DNA from: an uncultured Crocinitomix sp.
Lineage (GTDB): Bacteria > Bacteroidota > Bacteroidia > Flavobacteriales_D > Crocinitomicaceae
Reading direction: 5' to 3'
Assembly (NCBI GenBank): GCA_905478225.1
Contig: CAJQHR010000018.1
Coordinates: 62,001 to 126,000 of the forward strand
DNA length: 64,000 bases
The notes under the pieces were generated by a model that was not told the DNA's origin, made no database searches, and saw only the letters and a program-made list of their open reading frames with translations. Made by a program: the position numbers and the translations under genes. Shown here one piece after another: positions 9,131 to 18,707 of this stretch; position 1 is the stretch's first letter, and every line of letters begins with the position of its first letter.

Positions 9131-11440
9131 TTATTGGAGAATTAAACGATGGGTATAAATCGATTTATCTCCTACAATAGTTAAAACGTAAACTCCTTTT
9201 GGAAGGTTGTGTAAATCGAACGAACTATATGTGTTTTTAAGTTTAAATTCATGCACAATAGATCCAAGCGGATTTATAATGACACCTTCGTAAATGAGGT
9301 CATGAGGGTTGTCAAAAGTAATGTTAATTAATCCGTTTGTTGGATTTGGGAAAATCTTAAAATATTCCGCAAATTCCAATTCTGGATTCGATAAAATATC
9401 GACATAAAGGCATGAAGAAGTGTCAGAACAAGCGCCTTCTGTTACGATTACTGCATATTGTCCAATAGTAGGAGCGATATAGGTTTGATCGGTTGCGCCT
9501 GGTATTTCTTCGTACGGACTACATTTAATCCACTGATATGTTGCATCATCTGATCCGGCAGTTAAGATGTTTAAACTTTGACTGATTGAATTGTCTACTG
9601 GTAATTGCACGGTTAAATTTGTTGTAATTGTGCAATCACATAATACCCATGATGTTACAACGTCTGTGTAGATTCCCACGGCATCATAGGTGGAGGCGCC
9701 AATTGTATAAGTTTCTCCCCAACAGATTGTCACATCTTGTGTTACGGCATTTTCAGGACTCACAGTTAAGATTGTAGTAATCAAACTGTCGCATCCATCA
9801 TCAGAAGCAACTGCATCAATATAAGTTCCAGATTCTGTATAAGAAGATTCGCCAATATCATACGAATAGCCAAAACAAATAGCAACTTCGTAAGATGCAG
9901 ATGGTGCTAGTGTAATTGTTAAATTAGTTGTTACAGTGCTATCGCATCCACTTTCAGAAGAAATTAAATCTACATAGGTTCCTGATTCACCATGCGTGAA
10001 AGGACCAACCTCAACAACTTGACCTTCGCACAAAGTTAAAGTTTGCGTGCTAGAACTAGGTGTACATTCTTCTTGGCTGTAAAAATAGGCCGCACCAGCA
10101 TCATTAATATCTGTTTCCCCCGTTTCGTCAAAGTTCTGTTGGTACGCACCAAGAATAATATTCGATCCGGAAATTGCTACACTTGTTCCTAATTCATCAT
10201 CAATTTGGCGGTCAGACGCATCCATTTTATTTATTTCTATCCAAGTACCCCCGTCATATTCATAACCGTATGCCGCTCCAGCATTGGATAAGGGACTTTC
10301 ATCATCCTCATCTCCATTCGCTTCAAGCGCCCCGCAGACAAGTGCGTCTCCGTCCAAATAAACATCCCAACCGTATCGGTCTCCTGGGCTTCGATCGCTC
10401 GCTACAATTTTTTGCATTTCGCTCCAAGTTCCACCACCATCACGTTCAAATACATATATTGACCCTGCGTTTGCCATAGTTGCGCCACCACCAGCATTCT
10501 GATCTTCTGTGTAGGCACCCACGACTGCAAAGTTGCCGTCAATGCTTACTGAAAATCCAAATCGATCTTCTGTGGCACGATCCGAATTGTCTAGTTTTGC
10601 CACTTCCGACCAAACGAGACCAGTACGCTCAAAAATATAAGCCGCTCCTGCCTCATTAAGAGCTGCACCATCAAACTCATCAAAATCACTATGATGTGCT
10701 CCAACAATTATTCGATCACCTGAAATGGATACCGAACCGCCGAATAAGTCAGAAAGTTCATCACCACCTCCTCCATCTGGAAAATCAATATCTGGAGCAC
10801 GGCCTGAACCTACAATTTTTTGTGTTTCAGTCCATGTCCCATCACCTTCGCGGTCAAAAATATAGGCTGATCCTGCATTGTAAATATACCCACCACCACC
10901 TTCGTCGTGGTCTTCAAAATGTGAACCAACTACTAATGTTGTTCCGGAAATATCAACTGACCATCCAAACTCATCTCCCTCAGCACGATCACTCGCAACA
11001 ATTTTTTGAACTTCATCCCAAACACCGTCACCACCTCTCTCAAAAACATAAGCGGAACCCGATTTTGACTGATTGTCTGCATCAAATTCATTATGATCTT
11101 CGCCGTAGGCGCCCACGACAACATAGTCTCCATCAATCGCAACCGACCATCCAAAACGATCGTAATCGTCTTGATCAGAATTAAATATTTTTTGAACAAA
11201 TTCCCAGTCAGCAATTCCATCTTTCTCAAAAATATATGCCGACCCCATATTTGGATCCAAGCCTCCAAAATCATCTGCATAAGCACCAACAATGGCATAA
11301 TTTCCAGAAATGTCAACAGACCATCCAAATCGATCTTGCGATTCACGATCATCCGCAACAACTTTAATTATTTCTGAGAAAATTTGGCCAAAACTTCCAG
11401 TTGTTATTAAGAAGGAAATAAGAATTAGTAAATGTTTCAT
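9131..11440 (-). CDS. FG-GAP seven-bladed propeller, T9SS-secreted (paralog D)
   Basis: 769 residues: signal peptide MKHLLILISFLITTGSFGQ, seven FG-GAP blades with acidic loops (e.g. GAYGEDHNEFDADNQ), three cysteine-paired modules, an Ig-like module with YQWIKCSPYEEI, and a T9SS tail around FKIFPNPTNGLINI. The third module has CDCTITTN where the others have CDSxVTT. The ATG lies only 17 bases after the stop of the CotH gene, so the two are probably co-transcribed. It heads the row of four paralogs in reading direction. Confidence 0.9.
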   Translation of the reverse strand: MKHLLILISFLITTGSFGQIFSEIIKVVADDRESQDRFGWSVDISGNYAIVGAYADDFGGLDPNMGSAYIFEKDGIADWEFVQKIFNSDQDDYDRFGWSVAIDGDYVVVGAYGEDHNEFDADNQSKSGSAYVFERGGDGVWDEVQKIVASDRAEGDEFGWSVDISGTTLVVGSHFEDHDEGGGGYIYNAGSAYIFDREGDGTWTETQKIVGSGRAPDIDFPDGGGGDELSDLFGGSVSISGDRIIVGAHHSDFDEFDGAALNEAGAAYIFERTGLVWSEVAKLDNSDRATEDRFGFSVSIDGNFAVVGAYTEDQNAGGGATMANAGSIYVFERDGGGTWSEMQKIVASDRSPGDRYGWDVYLDGDALVCGALEANGDEDDESPLSNAGAAYGYEYDGGTWIEINKMDASDRQIDDELGTSVAISGSNIILGAYQQNFDETGETDINDAGAAYFYSQEECTPSSSTQTLTLCEGQVVEVGPFTHGESGTYVDLISSESGCDSTVTTNLTITLAPSASYEVAICFGYSYDIGESSYTESGTYIDAVASDDGCDSLITTILTVSPENAVTQDVTICWGETYTIGASTYDAVGIYTDVVTSWVLCDCTITTNLTVQLPVDNSISQSLNILTAGSDDATYQWIKCSPYEEIPGATDQTYIAPTIGQYAVIVTEGACSDTSSCLYVDILSNPELEFAEYFKIFPNPTNGLINITFDNPHDLIYEGVIINPLGSIVHEFKLKNTYSSFDLHNLPKGVYVLTIVGDKSIYTHRLILQ

Positions 11441-11457
11441 GGTTTAAAAATTCTAGT

Positions 11458-14076
11458 CTATTGGACAATTATCTTAATAGTTTCAAGCTCATCTGTTCTT
11501 AAAATGTAGGCGCCTTTCTTAAGATGCGAAACATTAAATTTTTGCTGGTTAATGCCTTCTAATACCAAGCTTCCTTTTAGATCATATAACACAAAGTCAA
11601 CTTTTTTATTCAGCATTACTATTTCGTTAGCCGGGTTAGGGTAGGCAGATAGTGGTGTAAGAATAGTGACATCTTCGTTTAATCCTGAAATATCATTATT
11701 TGCTAATGGCGTAGGGTAGGTGAAGCTTGAAAATGTTTCACTACCATTTGGATATCTTCCGTATGAATTATCAGTTGGTGTTTCAGGATAGCGCATATAA
11801 TCCATTTCCTCTCCTTGGGGAGAAATAAGGAATACGGTATCTACTATGTTCGATAGTTTGAATCCAACATGATTTGTACCTTGATAGGTTTCATTGTCAT
11901 GCCAAAACATAAGATAATGGTTTGCTGGTATGATGAATTCATTTGGTAAGGTCCAATTTATTCCATCTCTGCGCAATTTGCATCCAGATAGATTTACGGG
12001 ATAAGGGTTTGGATTATAGAGCTCAAGCCAATCATCATTCTGTCCAAAGTTATCTTCAGAATAATTTGCATTTGAAGGCATTAATTCATTTATAAGCACG
12101 GATTGGTAGTCTTCATCTACCCCAAATACGGCCGTATAAGTAACCTCAGTTGAAGGAATCCATTCAATTGTGTCGTTCGTCTCGCCAGTTTCTAGCCATT
12201 CAATAAAACGGTAACCTGGCAATGGAACGGCAATTAATGGTACTGAAACTGTGTTAATATAAACCCCATTCCAAGGATACATTTCGTCCGTAACACCAGG
12301 TAAGTTTCTGTTAATTAAGATGGAGTTGACTTTCACGCGACCCATATTAACATCATTTACATCAATGGTAACAGTAGTCGTGTCATTTGGATAATCCCAT
12401 TTTTCCATCATATGTTCGCGTACTTTTCTTCCACGGCGTTCTGCAAACAGGTGCAGCAAATCCCAAAGTTCATTCCAACGCTCAATCCCTGGAACTTCGT
12501 CGTATCGATCTTCCAAGTTTGAAGCAAAGGAAGGATAACGCCATCTATTTGCATTTTCTAATACCTCTGGTGTTAACATGGTGTACATTGAATCCATTTT
12601 ATGATCCATTTCTGATTGACTAAACCATGAATTGGCCAAATCATTCATACGGTTAATGTATTTGTGTTTGAATTCATCACTTCCTAACATGCCTCTAAAA
12701 AATCTAGAATAAGAAGAGAATTCACCTCCAATTATTGTTGCAGAAGCAAGCGTGTTTACTGTATAAAAGGCATTTGCACAAGAACCACCAAAAGCACCAT
12801 CTAAATCATAAATTGCCCATCTGAATTTTCCGTCATGCCCTGCAGGTTTCGAAGGATCAAATTCGCCATTTTTTCTCCAAAGATTTACGTTTGAATAAAC
12901 CCAATCCTCATTGCTTAAAAATATTTCAGAGGCCATGTAGTCAATATAGTTGTCTACATCCATTCGATCTAAAACGTATGCATAATTCGTAGGATCGTTC
13001 ATGTCATTTACGTCAACAAATCCTTCTAAATTTTTCATTTTGGCACTATCTTCTTCATGTCCATCACCTTGAATGTCATATTCTTGGTCTAACATGGTGA
13101 TGTCATTGTCATCAATCCCATATAGGTTTTGTATAAAATAATTATCCATTCTTTCCTTGATAGAATGAATGCCCCAATATTCACCGTTAATGAAAACAAT
13201 CACATGTCTATAATGTTGTTGTTCTACATTTACTCCTTTTGTAAGCATATTACCTAAGTCGTCGCGTGGGAAGCAATCTGGGCGGTGACCACCAGCCTTT
13301 AATAATATACGTTTGTATTTGTCAATTTCAGAATCCTCGAAAAAAGGATATCTAAAGTTCTTAACACTATCTGTTTCGCCATAAATTCTGAATGATTTTT
13401 TAGGCGCGTGCCGACTTCCTCCTCCATGAATTCGAGTTCTTGAGTCCTGCGAAACAGCAATGTCTCCATTTTCATCAATGTACTCGAAACTCATTATTTT
13501 TTCCCAAGCTGCACCTTTTTGCTCATAATTACCATCTTCATGGTCACCGTAAACATATATACCTTCCTCATCAGAAAAAATATTAGTATAATCCATAGCA
13601 ATTGATACTATTGGCATGGTGTAAAGCCCTGTTCCGCTTGGGTCAATAATAAATGTTTGCGTTACAGTTGGACTTGGCGCAAAACCAGGCTTGAAAGCCT
13701 TGTATCGGACTACGTTAGCTTTGTAACTATCAGTATATGGAGGCACCCAACCTCTGCTGCTTGCGCGGCCAGCACTGTATGTACCGAAGGGGTAAGTCAA
13801 ATTTGGATTTGTTGGGATGATTGAAAAAACATCATCTTCTCCGTCAATATTGTCCAATGTTATTGGTCCCGAATAAAGGATGTCAGAAACACTAGGTACT
13901 TCTCCATTTAAGGTATAAAATATGGATACACCAGCCTCAAGGTGCGTTAATTCTAATTCTACCGCACTTGTATATATTCCAGCTTCAATACTAGGAGTTG
14001 GTGGTGCAAGTGCCTGTGCCATAAGAGTTAGGTTGGCAGTTATTAAAACGATTGATAGTATATATTTTTTAATCAT
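11458..14076 (-). CDS. CotH-family protein with lamin-tail domain, T9SS-secreted
   Basis: 872 residues. Signal peptide (1-20); a chitobiase/beta-hexosaminidase C-terminal-like domain near 28-75 (SIFYTLNGEVPS...YSGPI); a CotH kinase-like domain from about 150 to 520 with RTRIHGGGSRHAPKKSFRIY, LKAGGHRPDC, GEYWGIHSIKERMD and the acidic RWAIYDLDGAFGG near residue 425; a lamin-tail domain near 650-770 (VLINELMPSN...DDWLELYNP); and a T9SS tail from about 795 (LSAYPNPANEIV). CotH proteins are atypical protein kinases first known from spore coats, so an extracellular kinase is plausible; its substrates are unknown. It follows GGGP synthase by 7 bases and precedes propeller D by 17. Confidence 0.9.
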   Translation of the reverse strand: MIKKYILSIVLITANLTLMAQALAPPTPSIEAGIYTSAVELELTHLEAGVSIFYTLNGEVPSVSDILYSGPITLDNIDGEDDVFSIIPTNPNLTYPFGTYSAGRASSRGWVPPYTDSYKANVVRYKAFKPGFAPSPTVTQTFIIDPSGTGLYTMPIVSIAMDYTNIFSDEEGIYVYGDHEDGNYEQKGAAWEKIMSFEYIDENGDIAVSQDSRTRIHGGGSRHAPKKSFRIYGETDSVKNFRYPFFEDSEIDKYKRILLKAGGHRPDCFPRDDLGNMLTKGVNVEQQHYRHVIVFINGEYWGIHSIKERMDNYFIQNLYGIDDNDITMLDQEYDIQGDGHEEDSAKMKNLEGFVDVNDMNDPTNYAYVLDRMDVDNYIDYMASEIFLSNEDWVYSNVNLWRKNGEFDPSKPAGHDGKFRWAIYDLDGAFGGSCANAFYTVNTLASATIIGGEFSSYSRFFRGMLGSDEFKHKYINRMNDLANSWFSQSEMDHKMDSMYTMLTPEVLENANRWRYPSFASNLEDRYDEVPGIERWNELWDLLHLFAERRGRKVREHMMEKWDYPNDTTTVTIDVNDVNMGRVKVNSILINRNLPGVTDEMYPWNGVYINTVSVPLIAVPLPGYRFIEWLETGETNDTIEWIPSTEVTYTAVFGVDEDYQSVLINELMPSNANYSEDNFGQNDDWLELYNPNPYPVNLSGCKLRRDGINWTLPNEFIIPANHYLMFWHDNETYQGTNHVGFKLSNIVDTVFLISPQGEEMDYMRYPETPTDNSYGRYPNGSETFSSFTYPTPLANNDISGLNEDVTILTPLSAYPNPANEIVMLNKKVDFVLYDLKGSLVLEGINQQKFNVSHLKKGAYILRTDELETIKIIVQ

Positions 14077-14083
14077 AATTAGA

Positions 14084-14845
14084 TTAATTCAGATTATTCA
14101 TAGAAGAAATGCGTTCTTTCCTCAGCAATGATTTAATGTCCAATAAGAAGTCCGTATCTTCTTCGATTCTATTGCCAATTACAACTAAATCGGCACCAGC
14201 CCCTATGGCGGCTTCAATGTTTTCAACGGTCTTTATTCCCCCACCAACAATAAGTGGAATGTGTATGTTTTTTCGCACGGCTGCGATCATATCAACGTTT
14301 ACAGGGTGTTTTGCCCCGCTTCCTGCATCCATGAATAAAACATCTAAACCAAGCATTTCACCCGCAATGGCAGTGTTCACTGCAATGGTTATTTGATCTG
14401 CCGGAATTGGTGAGGTTTGACTCACATATGAAACGGCAGATGTTTTACCTCCGTCAATTAGCAAATAGCCCGTTGGAATCACTTCTAAGTCCATTTTTTT
14501 AATCAAGTGGGCTGATTCGACTTGGTGTCCAATTAAAAAGTCAGGATTTCTTCCTGATATGAGTGACAAAAATAAAATTCCGTCTGCTTTGTCACTAATC
14601 TGCATAGATGAACCTGGAAATAAAATAATAGGAACGTTACTATTTTCCTTGATGACAGAAATACAATTGTCAAAATCAATAGGATCAACAGTGCTTCCAC
14701 CCACAAAAATCACCGCAGATTCGAGTGCCTCGATTTTTTTAAGAAGCGGATTTAGTTCAGATTGAGTATTTACTTTGTCTGGATCAACAAGAATTGCAAT
14801 TTTTTTCTCGCTATTTTTCAATATGTCATTCAAAAACGACTGCAT
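14084..14845 (-). CDS. Geranylgeranylglyceryl phosphate synthase family protein (PcrB-like)
   Basis: 253 residues with TIM-barrel motifs of the GGGP/heptaprenylglyceryl-phosphate synthase family: ILVDPDK (phosphate/Mg end), FVGGSTVDP, ILFPGSSMQISDKADG, FLSLISGRNPDFLIGH, EVIPTGYLL, FMDAGSGAKHPV and PLIVGGGIKTVENI. The enzyme joins sn-glycerol-1-phosphate to a polyprenyl diphosphate, the first ether bond of archaeal-type lipids; Bacteroidota carry group II enzymes. The ATG overlaps the stop of the upstream kelch gene by one base (TAATG), implying translational coupling. Confidence 0.93.
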   Translation of the reverse strand: MQSFLNDILKNSEKKIAILVDPDKVNTQSELNPLLKKIEALESAVIFVGGSTVDPIDFDNCISVIKENSNVPIILFPGSSMQISDKADGILFLSLISGRNPDFLIGHQVESAHLIKKMDLEVIPTGYLLIDGGKTSAVSYVSQTSPIPADQITIAVNTAIAGEMLGLDVLFMDAGSGAKHPVNVDMIAAVRKNIHIPLIVGGGIKTVENIEAAIGAGADLVVIGNRIEEDTDFLLDIKSLLRKERISSMNNLN

Positions 14846-16065
14846 TAATTGAAAACGAATTTTTGTGTATTAAATATTTCTCCGTTGCACAATACATTTA
14901 AAAAATATATACCTTTTCCAAAATCAGACTTATACAATTGAAGTTTTGAGCCTGTTACGGTAGTTTCCAAAATTGTTTTACCTGCAATGTCAGTAATAAC
15001 AACTGACAGTTGATTTTGCAATAACGGAGGAGCTTGGGCCGAGATGGTTATAATGTCTGTTGAAGGGTTAGGGTAAAGAGGCATTTGCATTTCTTGCAAG
15101 TAAGTTTCTTCGACCGAAACTGTTGGCGCGTAGGCCCAAAAGTCTTTAAAGTTTGTGCCATCTGTGCCTCCTGCCAAATAAGCAATATCATCAATAACAA
15201 AGGTTGTAGCATAACGCCTTTTTGCTCCACCGAAATCACCAATTTGCGTCCAAGTATCTGCTGCAAAGTCGTATTCCCAAATATCACGAAAATCATTACC
15301 TAAATTATCGTTACCTGTTCCAATATACCCATGTCCATCTATTGCAAAGGCCATAGCGTCTTGTCTAATTGAGCCACCGACACTTGCTTTTGCTGTCCAA
15401 GTATTTGTAGCAGGGTCATATTCATAAAAATCACTTAATGCTAGACCAATCATATGCCCTGTTCCAACATAACCTTTTGAACCGTCAGTAAAACTTACTG
15501 AGGCGCTACGTGCTGTTCCCGGAAATTCTGCTAGTTCCGTCCAAGAATCTGTTTCGGGGTCGTATGAGAAAAAATCAACACGGTATCCGGCATCAGATTG
15601 ACCAGTGCCATAATAACCTATTCCGTCAATCGCAAATGCAGTTCCACCGCGTCTTTCAATTGCAGGTAAATCTTCAATAGGGAACCAAGTATTTACCTCA
15701 GGAACATATTTCCACCAATCATTGGTGTAGGAATGACTTCCATTTTCACCACATCCTACGTATGCTGTATTTCCAATAGTAAATGCACTGGAATGGTAAC
15801 GTAAGCCACCACCAAAATCGGCTATTTGTGTCCATGAATTGGTCGCTGGATCATATTCCCAATAGTCTTGATAGGTAACAGCAGTGCCAGAATTAATGTG
15901 ACCGCCACCATAATAACCTTTGTTTCCAATTGAAAAAGCCGTAGCTCTATGTCTCGCGTCACCGCCAATGTGTGCTTTCTGATACCAGGACCGACTGACT
16001 GCATTAGCAACCTCCGGAAGAGAAAAAAAAGCTAAAAATATTATTAAATGTTTAAGTGAAATCAT
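14845..16065 (-). CDS. Kelch-repeat beta-propeller protein, T9SS-secreted
   Basis: 406 residues: signal peptide ending near ANA, then six ~50-residue kelch repeats with GYYGGG, YQDYWEYDPATNSWTQIADF and similar blocks, forming a beta-propeller. A T9SS type A tail follows from MPLYPNPSTDIITI to the end. It should be exported to the surface or medium. It is the first gene of the minus-strand group leading into GGGP synthase, with which its stop overlaps by one base. A -7 promoter box lies at 16130-16137. Confidence 0.92.
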   Translation of the reverse strand: MISLKHLIIFLAFFSLPEVANAVSRSWYQKAHIGGDARHRATAFSIGNKGYYGGGHINSGTAVTYQDYWEYDPATNSWTQIADFGGGLRYHSSAFTIGNTAYVGCGENGSHSYTNDWWKYVPEVNTWFPIEDLPAIERRGGTAFAIDGIGYYGTGQSDAGYRVDFFSYDPETDSWTELAEFPGTARSASVSFTDGSKGYVGTGHMIGLALSDFYEYDPATNTWTAKASVGGSIRQDAMAFAIDGHGYIGTGNDNLGNDFRDIWEYDFAADTWTQIGDFGGAKRRYATTFVIDDIAYLAGGTDGTNFKDFWAYAPTVSVEETYLQEMQMPLYPNPSTDIITISAQAPPLLQNQLSVVITDIAGKTILETTVTGSKLQLYKSDFGKGIYFLNVLCNGEIFNTQKFVFN

Positions 16066-16129
16066 AATCTAAGCGCATTAATAAAAACGTTTGTATTAAC
16101 AAATGGTTGGCTACGAATTGACTAATTAC

Positions 16130-16137
16130 CAAAGATA
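16130..16137 (-). promoter_or_regulatory. -7 promoter box for the kelch / GGGP synthase / CotH group
   Basis: On the minus strand it reads TATCTTTG, matching TAnnTTTG, 65 bases before the kelch ATG. No clear -33 TTG is visible at the expected distance. Confidence 0.45.
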
Positions 16138-16190
16138 TGAATTATTTTTAATTTCGGAAGGTCTAACTCTCATAAGCAAAACAGCGCATT

Positions 16191-16808
16191 TTATACAGTG
16201 TCGGTGCAGTATATAAGTATGAAAGTTTCGAAAATGATTCGCGAAAAGGTAAACTCTTTCTTAAATAATCCGAATTGAACCCTTACGCGATTTAATTTTC
16301 CAATTTCAAGCACTTCAATGTCTTCTTTAAAGCTTAAGCCTTCTATGTCTAATAGCTTATATACAGCCTCCTTTATGCTCCATAATGTGGTCATATTCTC
16401 TTTCCCATTTAAATCAAACCGTTCTTTTTCTATTGGTGACAAAAATTTGTTTTGAACACGACTGATTTTCGGGTTGAAATGCTCAATATCTAAACCAATT
16501 GGATGTTGGTTCGAGTAAGAAATGGCAATAGTTCGACCTGAGTGTGAGATACTAATAAATCCATTTTTTATGCATGGCCTTCCTGTTAGAGTATAATTTA
16601 TTTGTTGATGTACTGTAAAACTTCGCCACAACACTCGCGTGAAATAATACTCGAGCTTCCGCTTTTTAGCACCAAAACTCTCAAACCGCATTCGTTCACT
16701 ATCACTAAGTCTCTCGAGGTCAAGTGCGTTTATATTGCAGTCTTTGTAATTGAGCACTTTAACGTGTAATTCCTCATTTTTAATTATGTCGTTAATTTCA
16801 AAATTCAA
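16191..16808 (-). CDS. 4'-phosphopantetheinyl transferase (Sfp-type)
   Basis: 205 residues starting at a TTG (16806-16808); there is no suitable ATG nearby. Sfp-family motifs are in order: SISHSG (88-91 core), GLDIEHF (D107, E109, the Mg2+ ligands) and WSIKEAVYK (143-151, with K146/E147). The enzyme moves the phosphopantetheine arm from CoA to a serine of acyl or peptidyl carrier proteins, so it probably activates the acyl carrier protein. It is divergent from ahcY, with a short shared promoter region. Confidence 0.93.
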   Translation of the reverse strand: MNFEINDIIKNEELHVKVLNYKDCNINALDLERLSDSERMRFESFGAKKRKLEYYFTRVLWRSFTVHQQINYTLTGRPCIKNGFISISHSGRTIAISYSNQHPIGLDIEHFNPKISRVQNKFLSPIEKERFDLNGKENMTTLWSIKEAVYKLLDIEGLSFKEDIEVLEIGKLNRVRVQFGLFKKEFTFSRIIFETFILIYCTDTV

Positions 16809-16848
16809 TGCTTTCTGTTTAGATGGTGCAAATTAGAAACTTGTTTTG

Positions 16849-16856
16849 TACTTTTG
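16849..16856 (+). promoter_or_regulatory. -7 promoter box for ahcY
   Basis: TACTTTTG matches TAnnTTTG and lies 30 bases before the ATG at 16886. Because it falls inside the in-frame extension that starts at 16823, it argues for the downstream start. Confidence 0.5.
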
Positions 16857-16885
16857 CCCCATCTTTTAAAGAAAAATTTAAAAAA

Positions 16886-18199
16886 ATGAGTAATACACAA
16901 GAACAAGTGAAGTTTAAAGTTGCAGACATTAGTCTTGCAGATTGGGGAAGAAAAGAGATTAGATTGGCTGAAAGTGAGATGCCAGGATTGATGTCGTTAA
17001 GAGAAGAATTTGGAGAGTCTAAACCACTTGCTGGTGCTAGAATTGCTGGATGTCTTCACATGACAATTCAAACGGCTGTTTTAATAGAAACATTAACGGC
17101 TTTAGGTGCTGAGGTAACTTGGTCGTCTTGTAATATCTTTTCAACTCAAGATCAAGCGGCGGCAGCAATTGCTGCTTCAGGAGTACCAGTTTATGCTTGG
17201 AAAGGTATGAACGAGGAAGAGTTTGATTGGTGTATAGAGCAAACATTGCATGCATTTGAAGGTGGAAAACCTTTGAATATGATTTTAGATGACGGTGGTG
17301 ATTTAACCAATATGGTTTTTGACCGTTACCCTGAATTAACAAAAGACATCAAAGGATTGTCTGAAGAAACAACTACTGGTGTTCACCGTTTATACGAAAG
17401 AGTTAAAAATGGGACATTAGTAATGCCAGCAATTAACGTAAATGATTCTGTTACTAAATCTAAATTTGATAACAAATACGGATGTAAAGAATCTTTGGTT
17501 GATGCAATCAGAAGAGCTACAGACACAATGATGGCTGGAAAAGTTGCACTTGTTGCAGGTTATGGAGATGTTGGAAAAGGTTCTGCTGCTTCACTAAGAG
17601 GTGCAGGTGCGCGTGTAATTGTCACTGAGATTGATCCAATTTGCGCGCTTCAAGCGGCAATGGACGGATTTGCTGTAAAGACAATGGAAAATGCGGTAAG
17701 CGAAGCTGATATTGTTGTTACAACAACAGGAAATAAAGATATCATTGTTGGACGTCACTTCGAAGCAATGAAGGATAAAGCAATCGTTTGTAATATCGGT
17801 CACTTTGATAATGAGATTGATGTAGCTTGGTTAAATGATAACCATGGCTCAACTAAGATTGAGGTGAAGCCACAAGTTGACCTATATAATGTAAATGGAA
17901 ACGATATCATTTTATTAGCAGAAGGTAGATTAGTGAATTTAGGTTGTGCAACTGGACACCCGTCATTTGTAATGTCAAATTCATTTACAAATCAAACATT
18001 GGCTCAATTAGAATTGTGGAATAACACAGATGCTTATGGGAATGATGTTTATATGCTGCCAAAACACTTAGATGAAAAAGTGGCAAAACTACATTTAGCT
18101 AAAATTGGTGTTGAGTTAACTGAATTATCTAAAGACCAAGCTGATTATATCGGTGTTAAAGTTGAAGGCCCATACAAACCTGAGCACTACCGTTACTAG
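16886..18199 (+). CDS. ahcY: Adenosylhomocysteinase (S-adenosyl-L-homocysteine hydrolase)
   Basis: 437 residues from the ATG at 16886. The frame extends to 16823, but that part covers the promoter and the shorter form has the normal family length. It hydrolyses S-adenosylhomocysteine to adenosine and homocysteine, clearing the product of methyltransferases. Visible motifs: [20 protein letters not shown] at the N-terminus, [26 protein letters not shown], the NAD-binding GYGDVGKG (225-232) followed by [20 protein letters not shown], and the C-terminal YKPEHYRY that reaches the neighbouring subunit. A strong terminator follows. Confidence 0.98.
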   Translation: MSNTQEQVKFKVADISLADWGRKEIRLAESEMPGLMSLREEFGESKPLAGARIAGCLHMTIQTAVLIETLTALGAEVTWSSCNIFSTQDQAAAAIAASGVPVYAWKGMNEEEFDWCIEQTLHAFEGGKPLNMILDDGGDLTNMVFDRYPELTKDIKGLSEETTTGVHRLYERVKNGTLVMPAINVNDSVTKSKFDNKYGCKESLVDAIRRATDTMMAGKVALVAGYGDVGKGSAASLRGAGARVIVTEIDPICALQAAMDGFAVKTMENAVSEADIVVTTTGNKDIIVGRHFEAMKDKAIVCNIGHFDNEIDVAWLNDNHGSTKIEVKPQVDLYNVNGNDIILLAEGRLVNLGCATGHPSFVMSNSFTNQTLAQLELWNNTDAYGNDVYMLPKHLDEKVAKLHLAKIGVELTELSKDQADYIGVKVEGPYKPEHYRY

Positions 18200-18224
18200 T
18201 CAATAACGAATATTTATAGATATT

Positions 18225-18260
18225 AAAAAGCGAGGGTGTGCAAACATTCTCGCTTTTTTT
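18225..18260 (+). terminator. Rho-independent terminator after ahcY
   Basis: Arms 18225-18234 (AAAAAGCGAG) and 18249-18260 (CTCGCTTTTTTT) form a stem with a 14-nt loop and a T-run. The A-run on the left arm makes it usable in both directions, which suits the convergent lipoprotein gene that ends at 18273. Confidence 0.88.
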
Positions 18261-18272
18261 AAACGACTATAA

Positions 18273-18707
18273 CTAGTTATAAATAGTTACTGTATATGCG
18301 CCGTCCCAATACGCGTTATAACGCCTCAACCCATATTGCGCTGGACCAACTAATACCACACCGCTTATAATACTGTAGGCCGATCCTGAACAGGTGTCAA
18401 TTAATTCGAATGGATTGTCGGCGTTAACCTGAACTATGGCGCATTCTTTTTCTGAGTCATAGGTGGAATGCCGATCTAATGCAATAAACTCATCAAAGTT
18501 CCTATACACTACAATTCCTCTCGATCCTCCCTCAACGTAAACAGATCCACCTGGGGAATTCAAAGGAGTATAAGAGGGGAGGTCTAAATTTAAACTCACG
18601 TTTACGGGGACATTCGGAATAGGATATTCCTCGTCTTTACATGATGTGAGAAATAAACTTGGAAAAAGTAGCCCAAATAAAAAATGTCTTAAATATATTT
18701 GTTCCAT
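18273..18707 (-). CDS. Rieske-fold-like lipoprotein, putative
   Basis: 144 residues from the ATG at 18707 (the frame runs on to 18842, but only this start gives a clean lipoprotein signal: LFGLLFPSLFLTSC, lipid cysteine C23). The mature part has YTPLNSPGGSVYVEGGSRGIVVYR, then ALDRHSTY, CAIVQV and SAYSIISG, resembling small Bacteroidota lipoproteins with a Rieske-like fold. The Cys/His pairs that bind a 2Fe-2S cluster are not complete, so it is probably not a redox protein. Its ATG overlaps the ATG of the divergent gene by two bases. Confidence 0.7.
   Translation of the reverse strand: MEQIYLRHFLFGLLFPSLFLTSCKDEEYPIPNVPVNVSLNLDLPSYTPLNSPGGSVYVEGGSRGIVVYRNFDEFIALDRHSTYDSEKECAIVQVNADNPFELIDTCSGSAYSIISGVVLVGPAQYGLRRYNAYWDGAYTVTIYN

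Noticed and set aside
10696-11184. 162-codon plus-strand frame opposite propeller paralog D
   Set aside because: It lies wholly inside a strong minus-strand gene with clear domains; long antisense frames here follow from the repeated, biased codons of the propeller.
2018-11440. Repeated blocks as a possible CRISPR or mobile element array
   Set aside because: The periodic similarity (~180 bp) corresponds to in-frame protein blades and modules, not to short direct repeats with spacers, and there are no transposase genes or terminal inverted repeats.
16823-16885. N-terminal extension of ahcY
   Set aside because: It covers the TACTTTTG promoter box and adds 21 residues not expected in the family; the ATG at 16886 gives the normal length.
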